This document shows positions 1 to 5,362 of a DNA stretch of 6,698 nt, one piece after another. Under the pieces are notes generated by a model. It was not told the origin of the DNA, ran no database searches, and saw only the letters and a program-made list of their open reading frames with translations. Source of the DNA: Planctomycetaceae bacterium (GTDB lineage: Bacteria; Planctomycetota; Planctomycetia; Isosphaerales; Isosphaeraceae); the NCBI GenBank assembly GCA_019232645.1, contig JAFANO010000002.1:1-6698 (forward strand), read 5' to 3'. Within the stretch, counting starts at the first letter, position 1; each line of letters starts with the position of its first letter. The translations under genes were made by a program, and so were the position numbers.

Positions 1-136
1 CACGCGGAGACAACCTCTCGTCCCGAAATCCCAACCGTCTGCCGTCATCCTCTCATTGCACCTGGTCTGCTGATGGGATACTCGAGATCTCGAATTCGAG
101 ATCCGGGCAGATTGCGCAAACGACCAGGGATGCGTA
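1..136. other. non-coding edge with an 18-bp palindrome
   Basis: This stretch lies downstream of the carbonic anhydrase-like gene and shows no open frame with protein-like content. Its one clear structure is the palindrome listed at 86-103. The rest is unremarkable mixed sequence, and I see no tRNA or terminator with a T-run. Confidence 0.5.
86..103. repeat. perfect 18-bp palindrome related to the AT-rich dispersed motif
   Basis: GATCTCGAATTCGAGATC reads the same on both strands with no loop. It lies 33 bases beyond the stop codon of the carbonic anhydrase-like gene. Its core CGAATTCGAGAT recurs at 4752-4763, and related GAGATT units occur at 4459-4490 and 4985-5000. It is therefore probably a member of a dispersed intergenic motif family. 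It could form a cruciform or add to transcript ending, but has no T-run, so a terminator role is unproven. Confidence 0.6.
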
Positions 137-646
137 TCAGAGCGTCGACACTCGTCCGTCGAGGTCCATCAGGAGGCAGCGCACCGCGAGCGTCGGGTAT
201 TCCCGCGCGATCCGAGAGCGGAGCATGTTGGCGAACTCGGCGTGCTTGAGGGCCTCGGCGTCCGGGTCACCGGTGAAGTCGAGCCCGAGCAATTTGCGGT
301 AGGCCCCACAATCGCGGTGTTCCAGGATGTGGACCTCGGCGATATCATGCAGCTCGCGCGCCAGCACCAGGTGGTCCCAGAAGGTCTGTCCCCAGTGGGG
401 CGTTGCCGGAGACATTACCCCCAACGCCGCACCGGCCAGGATGACGTGGTCATAACGGTCGGTGAGGTTCCGCCCGTCCATGTAGGCCACGATCTCGTCG
501 AGCAGGCGCAAGTCCATGCAACTGAGCAGCAGGACGTTGTGGGATCGCTCACTCACAGGGTTTTGCTCTTGCCCTGCTCCGGTGCTCGCCATGATCGAGA
601 CCTCGAGAACGGCGTCGTGGTCGGTCCGGACGATTTCGTCCGTCAT
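137..646 (-). CDS. beta-carbonic anhydrase-like protein (divergent, short)
   Basis: The gene encodes a 169-aa protein with the two zinc-site signatures of beta-carbonic anhydrases: C-M-D-L-R (C43, D45, R47) and H-R-D-C (H110, C113). In this family Cys, His and Cys bind zinc, and the Asp-Arg pair orders the active site for reversible hydration of CO2 to bicarbonate. The segment AGAALG (71-76) sits where classical enzymes have their glycine-rich loop but does not match it closely. The protein is shorter than typical family members (about 200 aa or more), lacking much of the usual N-terminal arm and the C-terminal part. No signal peptide is visible, so it is probably cytoplasmic. The ATG at 646 is preceded by GAGGTGG about 7 bases upstream, which favours it over the internal ATG at 592. 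It is separated by 167 bases from the upstream gene. The family assignment is good; actual CO2 hydration activity is inferred. Confidence 0.8.
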   Translation of the reverse strand: MTDEIVRTDHDAVLEVSIMASTGAGQEQNPVSERSHNVLLLSCMDLRLLDEIVAYMDGRNLTDRYDHVILAGAALGVMSPATPHWGQTFWDHLVLARELHDIAEVHILEHRDCGAYRKLLGLDFTGDPDAEALKHAEFANMLRSRIAREYPTLAVRCLLMDLDGRVSTL

Positions 647-696
647 GCGGACCCACCTCGATCCCCCTCAAATCCCGCGCCGATCACCGGGAAATC

Positions 697-712
697 GCCC
701 CGATCCCGGGGC
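697..712 (-). terminator. GC hairpin after the TlpA-like gene, weak terminator candidate
   Basis: GCCCCG and CGGGGC form a perfect 6-bp stem around a 4-base loop (ATCC). It lies about 100 bases past the stop of the TlpA-like gene and 50 bases before the start of the carbonic anhydrase-like gene. No run of T follows on either strand, so intrinsic termination is uncertain. Otherwise the 167-base spacer 647-813 shows nothing recognisable. Confidence 0.25.
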
Positions 713-813
713 CATCGGCATCCCGGCCGCCGGAGGAGTCTGTGTTCTGGGCGGGAAGAATCGTCGCGAGAATCCAGCTCGTCCAGCCGGTCCGCGGGCA
801 GATGATCCTGGGT

Positions 814-1821
814 TCAGCGTGCCGCTGCGCCAGGCTTCCGTGGGGAGGTCGGGTTCTTGATGGCCTGCGACAGCGCCTTCTCGAGGGCCGGCCCGCGCAG
901 CTCCAGTCGGGTGATGACGCCCTGGGGGTCGATCAGGAACGAGGCGGGGATGGTGCTCACGCCGAAGGCCTCGACCAGGTCGGCGCCGCTGCTGGCGTTG
1001 TGGATCTGACGCCATGGGAGCTTCCGCGACCGAGCGAAGTCGAGCACGGCGGCCTTCGTGTCGTCGAGGCTGACGCCGACGACCTCGAAGCCCGCGTCGC
1101 GATACTTGGCGTACGCGCCCAGGAGCCGGGGAAGCTCGGCGACGCAGGGGGCGCAGCAGGTGGCCCAGAAGTCGACCAGGACGTACTTGCCCCTCAGGTC
1201 CTCCAGGCGGAACGTCTCTCCTGTGACGTCCTTGGCCACGACCCGGGGCGCCGGCTTGCCGACCAGGTCGAGCCGGTTCAGGTCGTCCTTGACCTTCTGG
1301 CGGAGGTTGGGGCTCTCGCCGAAGCGATCGAGCAGGGTCCGGTAGACCTGGCGCGCGACCTCGTACTCGCCGGCCGTCGTGGAGGCGTTGGCCAGCGTGT
1401 CGGCGAAGTTGGCGGCGAACTCCTCCTGCTCGGGCTTGCCGAGCGTTCGCATCAACTCATTGTACCGCGCCAGCGCCTCGGCGAAGCGGCCGGCCTGGGC
1501 GCGCGCCATCGTCGCCACGATCTGGGCCAGCGACCGGACGGCACCGTCGGGGTGGTCGGCCAGGTACCGGGCCGCCACCGCTTCGTGCTCGGCGAACCAG
1601 TCGTGCTCGATCAGCTTGTCGAAGAGCGTCATGTAGGCCTGGTCGACGTCTTCGGCCTTGGGATGGTCGCGGATGTGGGCGATCAGGTCGCGGATCAGCG
1701 CGCGGTCGTGCGCGTTCTGGAGGTCGGCGACGCTCGCAAAGGTCGGCGCCGGCCCGTCCGCCCGGGCCACGAGCGGGGCGGCGAGGACGACCCCGAGGGC
1801 GATCAAGATCCGAGCCATCAT
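814..1821 (-). CDS. exported TlpA/ResA-like thioredoxin-fold protein with helical N-terminal region
   Basis: The 335-aa product is likely a periplasmic or extracytoplasmic thiol-disulfide protein of the TlpA/ResA/AhpC-TSA superfamily. Residues 1-21 look like a signal peptide: MMAR, a hydrophobic core, then A-R-A before Asp22. Residues about 25-185 are helical, with repeat-like pairs resembling TPR-type scaffolding. The redoxin domain runs from about 189 to 320. It has W-A-T-C-C-A-P-C (W219; redox CxxC at C223/C226), the strand VVGVSLDD, and the cis-proline of S-T-I-P (P292). An extra cysteine (C222) replaces the Trp usual just before CxxC. The ATG at 1821 is preferred because GGGAGA lies about 10 bases upstream and the signal peptide then begins correctly. 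A GTG at 1869 would add 16 unlikely residues and lies in a strong hairpin. The C-terminal 15 residues are Pro/Ala/Arg-rich. Family assignment is firm; its redox partner is unknown. Confidence 0.88.
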   Translation of the reverse strand: MMARILIALGVVLAAPLVARADGPAPTFASVADLQNAHDRALIRDLIAHIRDHPKAEDVDQAYMTLFDKLIEHDWFAEHEAVAARYLADHPDGAVRSLAQIVATMARAQAGRFAEALARYNELMRTLGKPEQEEFAANFADTLANASTTAGEYEVARQVYRTLLDRFGESPNLRQKVKDDLNRLDLVGKPAPRVVAKDVTGETFRLEDLRGKYVLVDFWATCCAPCVAELPRLLGAYAKYRDAGFEVVGVSLDDTKAAVLDFARSRKLPWRQIHNASSGADLVEAFGVSTIPASFLIDPQGVITRLELRGPALEKALSQAIKNPTSPRKPGAAAR

Positions 1822-1854
1822 CGCGAGGGGTTCTCCCATGGCGAGGGGAGGGTG

Positions 1855-1889
1855 CGGGCGACGCGCCACCCAGATCGGCGCGTCGCCCG
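1855..1889 (-). terminator. strong 13-bp hairpin between glycosyltransferase and TlpA-like genes
   Basis: CGGGCGACGCGCC (1855-1867) and GGCGCGTCGCCCG (1877-1889) are perfect inverted repeats around a 9-base loop. On the minus strand the hairpin lies 15 bases past the glycosyltransferase stop and 33 bases before the TlpA-like start. It has no T-run, so it may be a Rho-assisted or leaky terminator, a transcript-stabilising structure, or an attenuator. Its position argues against translation starting at 1869. Confidence 0.5.
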
Positions 1890-1904
1890 TCTTCCTCCGG
1901 AGGT

Positions 1905-3218
1905 TCAGGACGGGCCGGCGACGGCCGGCGCCCCGACCGGCCTCGGCGCCGGGGAGGTCCGGGCCGGGGTCGGGTCGCAGACCAGGTCGGCGATCATCGC
2001 GCTCCAGCGCGTGCAGCAGGGTTCTTTCTCGTGCGCGACGAGGAACGCCTCGCGGCCCCGCGCGCCCAGCTTGGCGACGAGCTCGGGGTCGTCAGCCAGC
2101 AGGGTGACCGCCTCGACCAGCCCGTCGACGTCGCCCAGGCGGACCGTCAGGCCGCACTCGGACTGGCGGATCGTGTCGGCGGTCTCGCAGTGCTCGGGCC
2201 CGACGAACAGCACGGGGCGGCCCGAGGCCATGGCGCCGTAGAGCTTGCCGGGGACCACGATCCCGGTCATCTCGCGTCGCATCGAGACCAGGTGGACGTC
2301 GGCCACCGTGAGCGAGGCGTGGAGCTGCTCGCGGGGGAAGTAGTCGAGCAGTCGGATGTTGTCCAGCCCCTCGGCCTGCTTGGCCGCGACGACCTCGGCC
2401 AGGCGGGGTCCGCCGCCGACGAAGAGGAACGCGACGTCCGGGCGGTCACGGAGCCGGCGCGCGGCCTCGAGGAGCTCGTCGAACGCGTGCGCCAGGCCGA
2501 GGTTCCCCGAGTACATCGCGACGAACTTGTCCGCCAGGCCGAGCGCCTCGCGGAGCGGGTGCCCCGCCCGGGGCAACGGGTAGACCTCGTCGCGGCGGCT
2601 CCAGACCGGGATCGTCGTCACGCGGTCGGGCCGGGCCCGCTTGGCGAGGATCCGGTCGGCCATGTACGGGCCGAGCACGACGACCTTGTCGGCCTGGCGA
2701 TAGACGAAGTCGCTCAACCAGGCCAGGAGGGCGACGATCGGGTTGCGCGGCGACATCCGCCCCAGTGCCAGGCTGGCGTCGGGGTGGAGGTCCATGCTCC
2801 AGTAGATGTGGCGCGACCTCTTGAGCCGCCGGAGGATCGTCCCGACCAGGCCGATGATCGGCGGCGTGGTCAGCGTGGCGATCACGTCGAACCGCGGGAG
2901 GGCCAGCGCCAGGACCAGCGCGCGGGCGTAGAAGCTCAGGTAGTCGGTCATCCGGGTCAGGGTGCTCCGCCGCCCCAGCGATGTGGTGGGGACGCGGTGG
3001 ATGGTCACCCCGTGATGCACCTCGAACGTCGGCGGCCGGGGCGCGCCGGGCTTGTAGCCCCCCTGGCCGCAGAGGACGTGGACCTCATGCCCTTCGCCGG
3101 CGAGCGACTCGGCCAGGTCGGCCAGGTGCTGCGCCGTCGAGGCGTGATCGGGCCAGTAGTACTGGTTGATGAACAGCAGCCGCTTGGGACGGGCCGAGTC
3201 CGGCAACGGCAGCGGCAT
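1905..3218 (-). CDS. family 4 glycosyltransferase, WbuB/WcaI-like
   Basis: The 437-aa cytoplasmic enzyme has the two-Rossmann-domain (GT-B) layout of GT4 retaining glycosyltransferases. The N-terminal domain opens with KRLLFINQYYWPD (12-24) and STAQHLADLAESLAGEGHEV, matching WbuB/WcaI-type enzymes that build O-antigen, colanic acid or other exopolysaccharides. The nucleotide-sugar-binding domain shows MYSGNLGLAHAFDELLEA (235-251), FVGGGPR (266-272), and GIVVPGKLYGAMASGRP (319-335). In this last motif the classical GT4 E-x7-E is altered, and Gly328 occupies the position of the second Glu. The final ~20 residues are a Pro/Ala-rich tail. It follows the fucose synthase-like gene directly, so transfer of a fucose-like sugar is a reasonable guess, but donor and acceptor are unproven. 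An alternative ATG at 3320 has AGGCGG upstream and overlaps the previous stop codon. It would add 34 Arg/Gly-rich residues unlike the family's short N-terminus, so I prefer 3218, without certainty. Confidence 0.88.
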   Translation of the reverse strand: MPLPLPDSARPKRLLFINQYYWPDHASTAQHLADLAESLAGEGHEVHVLCGQGGYKPGAPRPPTFEVHHGVTIHRVPTTSLGRRSTLTRMTDYLSFYARALVLALALPRFDVIATLTTPPIIGLVGTILRRLKRSRHIYWSMDLHPDASLALGRMSPRNPIVALLAWLSDFVYRQADKVVVLGPYMADRILAKRARPDRVTTIPVWSRRDEVYPLPRAGHPLREALGLADKFVAMYSGNLGLAHAFDELLEAARRLRDRPDVAFLFVGGGPRLAEVVAAKQAEGLDNIRLLDYFPREQLHASLTVADVHLVSMRREMTGIVVPGKLYGAMASGRPVLFVGPEHCETADTIRQSECGLTVRLGDVDGLVEAVTLLADDPELVAKLGARGREAFLVAHEKEPCCTRWSAMIADLVCDPTPARTSPAPRPVGAPAVAGPS

Positions 3219-3313
3219 CGCCGGTGGCAGGCCCCTCGGCGTCGAGACGCCGCCACCCGCCCGGTCGGCGCGCCACCGTTGCGCCACGCCCCTGCTCCCC
3301 CGCAACCAGGATC

Positions 3314-4276
3314 TCACCATTTGGCATCCGCCTGAGCCTTGTTGGCCCGGTACCAGGCGATCGTCTTGGCCAGGCCGGTCCTCAGGTCGGTCGGCGGCGT
3401 CCAGCCGTCGAGCTCGCGCCTCATCCGCGTCACGTCCAGGACCTTCTTCATCGCCCCGTCGGGCTTGTCCGTGTTCCAGACCATCTTGCCCCGGTAGCCC
3501 GAGACCTCGTGGATCGTCTCGGCCAGCTCGCGGATCGACGTCCCGATCCCCGTGCCGATGTTCAGCGGCAGGGCGCACTCGTTGTACTTCTCGGCCGCCA
3601 GCACGATCGCGTCGGCGCAGTCCTCGACGTAGAGGAACTCGCGGATCGGCCGGCCGGTGCCCCAGACCTCGACGCTGGGGACCCGGGCCAGCTCGGCCTC
3701 GACCCACTTGCGCACCAGGGCCGCCACGACGTGCGAGCGGTCGGGGTTGTACGAGTCGCCGGGCCCGTAGAGGTTGGTCAGGATCAGGTGGATCGAGTCG
3801 AGGCCATATTGCCGCTTGTAGGCCTGGGCCTGCACGGCCATCATCTTCTTGGTCAGGCCGTAGTTGACGACGCTGGCGTGGCAGGGACCGGCCCAGAGGT
3901 CGTCCTCCTTGAGGTCCCCCTCGAGGTAGCCGGGGTAGCTGCAGGCGGTGCCGATGGCGACGAACTTGGCGACCCCGGCCAACCGGGCGGCCTCCATCAG
4001 GTGGGCACCCATGACCAGGTTGGTGTAGTAGAGCCTGGCGGGCTCGGTGACATTGATGCCGATGCCGCCGTAGTAGGCGGCGGCGTGGACGAGGAGGTCG
4101 CAGGGGTGCTCGAGCAGGCAGCGGAGGCAGGCGTCGAGGGTCGTGAGGTTGTAGTCGCGCTGCCTGGGGACGAAGACCTTCGCCCCCAGGTGCTCGAACC
4201 TCCGCACCAGGTGCTGCCCCAGGAACCCCGCCCCGCCGGTGACCGTCACGCGCTTCTCGGCCCAGAATCCTTGCAT
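3314..4276 (-). CDS. fcl: GDP-L-fucose synthase-like NAD(P)-dependent reductase/epimerase
   Basis: This 320-aa protein is an extended short-chain dehydrogenase/reductase of the GDP-L-fucose synthase (Fcl/WcaG) type. That enzyme epimerises and reduces GDP-4-keto-6-deoxymannose to GDP-L-fucose in the cytoplasm. The Rossmann motif is T-G-G-A-G-F-L-G (13-20). Family landmarks follow: HAAAYYGGIGIN (64-75), GTACSYP (109-115), YGLTK (139-143), NLYGPGD (168-174), REFLYVEDCADA (212-223) and KPDGAMKKVLD (271-281). The catalytic Cys, Tyr, Lys and His of the E. coli enzyme match C112, Y139, K143 and H182, each shifted by three. The active-site Ser is replaced by Thr110. Length is normal for the family. 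Start choice is firm: AGGAGGA lies about 6 bases before the ATG. Its stop lies just ahead of, or overlaps, the glycosyltransferase start, so the two are probably an operon. No GDP-mannose 4,6-dehydratase gene is in the window, so a related sugar substrate remains possible. Confidence 0.85.
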   Translation of the reverse strand: MQGFWAEKRVTVTGGAGFLGQHLVRRFEHLGAKVFVPRQRDYNLTTLDACLRCLLEHPCDLLVHAAAYYGGIGINVTEPARLYYTNLVMGAHLMEAARLAGVAKFVAIGTACSYPGYLEGDLKEDDLWAGPCHASVVNYGLTKKMMAVQAQAYKRQYGLDSIHLILTNLYGPGDSYNPDRSHVVAALVRKWVEAELARVPSVEVWGTGRPIREFLYVEDCADAIVLAAEKYNECALPLNIGTGIGTSIRELAETIHEVSGYRGKMVWNTDKPDGAMKKVLDVTRMRRELDGWTPPTDLRTGLAKTIAWYRANKAQADAKW

Positions 4277-4290
4277 TGGTGTCCTCCTGG
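4265..4290 (-). promoter_or_regulatory. strong ribosome binding site of the fcl-like gene
   Basis: CCAGGAGGACACCA immediately precedes the ATG at 4276 on the minus strand. This near-perfect Shine-Dalgarno at normal spacing is the best in the window and fixes this start. I could not identify a convincing promoter upstream. Confidence 0.7.
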
Positions 4291-4458
4291 TGTGGGAGCC
4301 CCGATCTCGGTGGATCGCACTTTGGCGACCTACCCTGGTGATGAACTCATGAAAGTATCCCAGAGCGTCAGGCGGAGACTCGGGGCCGGGACCCCCGCCC
4401 GACGGCTTCCCCGGGTTCCAGGGATTTTGCGCATCCGGTTTGCGGATTTGATCATTAA

Positions 4459-4494
4459 GATTTCAGATTCGAGATTTCAGATTCGAGATTCCGG
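4459..4494. repeat. 14-bp tandem repeat, AT-rich dispersed motif
   Basis: The unit GATTTCAGATTCGA occurs twice head to tail (4459-4472, 4473-4486) and is followed by a partial third copy (GATTCCGG). The words GAGATTTC and ATTCGAGAT recur at 4744-4768, 4927-4941, 4985-5000 and 86-103. This looks like a dispersed intergenic motif family rather than a regulatory site of one gene. Confidence 0.6.
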
Positions 4495-4743
4495 TCGTGT
4501 CCCATGGCCGTTGAACGGGCCCAATGGAGGCCGGCCCTATTCTCACCTAAATTCTTAATCGCCAATAGGTTGAGTCATGAGGGACGGGGCCTCGCGGGTC
4601 ATTTATAACGAATATCGATCCGACTAATCGTTAACGAGACCTTCGGCGCACTTAAGTCTCTGGCGTTCAAGCGGTTCGCAATTCGGCGCCGAAAAATCGT
4701 CACCCTGGATCGTCAAGTTATTCAACAGACGTCAGGACACCAC

Positions 4744-4768
4744 CGAGATTCCGAATTCGAGATTTCAG
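4744..4768. repeat. AT-rich motif copy, left flank of the MITE-like element
   Basis: This stretch contains CGAGATT, CGAATTCGAGAT and GAGATTTCAG in a row, matching the words at 86-103 and 4459-4490. It ends exactly where the inverted repeat of the neighbouring element begins. Confidence 0.55.
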
Positions 4769-4924
4769 TAGGAGTTACGCAGTTGGGGGCTCAGTGACCG
4801 CGCGAGCTGTTACTCTGAGAGCTCGAGGGAAGATAGGCAACACAACAGGGCTTACCGCCGCGTTACTGGGTTGCCCATCTTTCCAAGCGCCTGGAGCATC
4901 AAACCGCCAACTGCGTAACTCCTA
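4769..4924. mobile_element. MITE-like element with 18-bp terminal inverted repeats and TA ends
   Basis: TAGGAGTTACGCAGTTGG (4769-4786) is repeated as its exact reverse complement at 4907-4924, bounding 156 bp. The outermost TA on each side would be the target-site duplication, leaving a 152-bp element that begins GGAGTTACGC. TA duplication is known for IS630/Tc1-mariner relatives and some IS5-group elements; which family mobilised this one cannot be told here. The interior has no open frame of note. It can fold further: 4827-4841 pairs with 4870-4884 (13 of 15 positions, plus one G-T), and CGAGCT/AGCTCG at 4803-4808 and 4820-4825 makes a small hairpin. It is flanked on both sides by the AT-rich GAGATTTC motif, suggesting insertion into such a repeat. 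It has no transposase, so movement would need one in trans. Confidence 0.8.
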
Positions 4925-4926
4925 TT

Positions 4927-5000
4927 GAGATTTCAAATCTCAAATCACCAGACCGGTGCACAAAATTCCTGGGACCTGTATGAGTCGAGATTTCGAATTG
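4927..5000. repeat. AT-rich motif copies, right flank of the MITE-like element
   Basis: GAGATTTCAAATCTC (4927-4941) has perfect 7-bp arms around one base. CGAGATTTCGAATTGA (4986-5001) lies a short way further on. Both share the GAGATTTC core with the copies left of the element. Confidence 0.5.
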
Positions 5001-5026
5001 AGGAACGAGCTGGTCTGTCATCCCCC

Positions 5027-5050
5027 TCGCCCCCCGTCTTCGGGGGGCGA
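5027..5050. repeat. GC-rich hairpin repeat 1
   Basis: TCGCCCCCCG and CGGGGGGCGA form a perfect 10-bp stem around a TCTT loop. It is the first of four GC-rich hairpins in this spacer and resembles extragenic palindromic repeats. No T-run follows. Confidence 0.6.
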
Positions 5051-5143
5051 AGGCCGTGTCGCCGATCGCGGAAGACCTCTCGGCTCCTGTCGGGCCACTG
5101 GTGGTGCTGACAACCTCGCCTCATCCCGGAACCACCCACCCAA

Positions 5144-5166
5144 CCCTCCCCCGCACGGGGGGAGGG
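5144..5166. repeat. GC-rich hairpin repeat 2
   Basis: CCCTCCCCC (5144-5152) pairs with GGGGGAGGG (5158-5166) around 5 bases. It is preceded by ACCCACCCAA and followed by CTGAAATCCGG. The next hairpin carries the same stem and a matching GGATTTC flank in the opposite orientation. Confidence 0.6.
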
Positions 5167-5179
5167 CTGAAATCCGGCT

Positions 5180-5203
5180 CCCTCCCCCCCCGAGCGGGGA
5201 GGG
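5180..5203. repeat. GC-rich hairpin repeat 3, inverted relative to repeat 2
   Basis: CCCTCCCC (5180-5187) pairs with GGGGAGGG (5196-5203) around CCCCGAGC. Read on the minus strand it is preceded by CCACCCCGG and followed by AGCCGGATTTC. It is thus a second copy of repeat 2 placed head to head with it, 13 bases apart. Confidence 0.6.
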
Positions 5204-5274
5204 CCGGGGTGGGGGGCGGGGATGGGCCCGGTGGGACGCCTCCACCAATTCACCTCCATGAGCCGACCTCTCAA

Positions 5275-5301
5275 CCCCTCCCCCCGCGAGCGGGGCGGGG
5301 G
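5275..5301. repeat. GC-rich hairpin repeat 4
   Basis: CCCCTCCCCCC (5275-5285) and GGGGCGGGGG (5292-5301) form an imperfect stem around a GCGAGC loop, with a T-C mismatch. It lies about 60 bases past the coaC stop codon and could protect that transcript's 3' end or help stop transcription, though it lacks a T-run. Confidence 0.5.
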
Positions 5302-5362
5302 AAGACGTCGCGCCTCGGGCTCGGGCTGGATTGATCAGCAAATTCCATCATCTTGCGTTTGA

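Larger units (their letters stand above)
4277..5362. other. 1.1-kb non-coding, repeat-rich spacer
   Basis: No frame here looks like protein. The short open frames present are low-complexity Pro/Arg/Gly strings produced by the GC palindromes. The stretch 4440-5000 is visibly richer in A and T than the flanking genes. The spacer contains a tandem AT-rich repeat (4459-4486), further copies of that motif, a MITE-like element (4769-4924) and a block of GC-rich hairpins (5027-5301). The promoter of the fcl-like gene should lie in its left part, but I see no clear -35/-10 pair. A palindrome TTCGGCGCCGAA is at 4682-4693. Confidence 0.7.

Noticed and set aside
742..2241. Long plus-strand open frame (about 499 codons) opposite the TlpA-like and glycosyltransferase genes
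   Set aside because: Its translation is a low-information string of Arg/Gly/Val/Asp typical of the antisense of GC-rich genes. The minus strand carries clear family motifs over the same bases.
2031..3335. Plus-strand open frame of about 434 codons over the glycosyltransferase
   Set aside because: It is antisense to a well-supported GT4 gene, with no recognisable motif and shadow-like composition.
3219..3707. Upstream extension of the glycosyltransferase frame
   Set aside because: Beyond 3320 it only overlaps the fcl-like gene in another frame, with Arg/Gly-rich nonsense. Only 3320 and 3218 are reasonable starts.
4382..4395. GGGG/CCCC hairpin upstream of fcl
   Set aside because: A 4-bp stem in GC-rich DNA is expected by chance, and it has no terminator or riboswitch features.
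3224..4558. Plus-strand open frame of about 444 codons over the fcl-like gene
   Set aside because: It is antisense to the conserved reductase. The apparent protein is Val/Gly/Asp-rich without motifs and ends in repeat DNA.
5018..5310. Possible CRISPR-like array
   Set aside because: The hairpins are unevenly spaced, differ in sequence and change orientation. There are no equal repeats with unique spacers and no cas genes.
4945..5341. Several short open frames on both strands across the GC repeats
   Set aside because: Their Pro/Arg/Gly strings come straight from the palindromic C/G runs. None has a ribosome binding site or protein-like composition.
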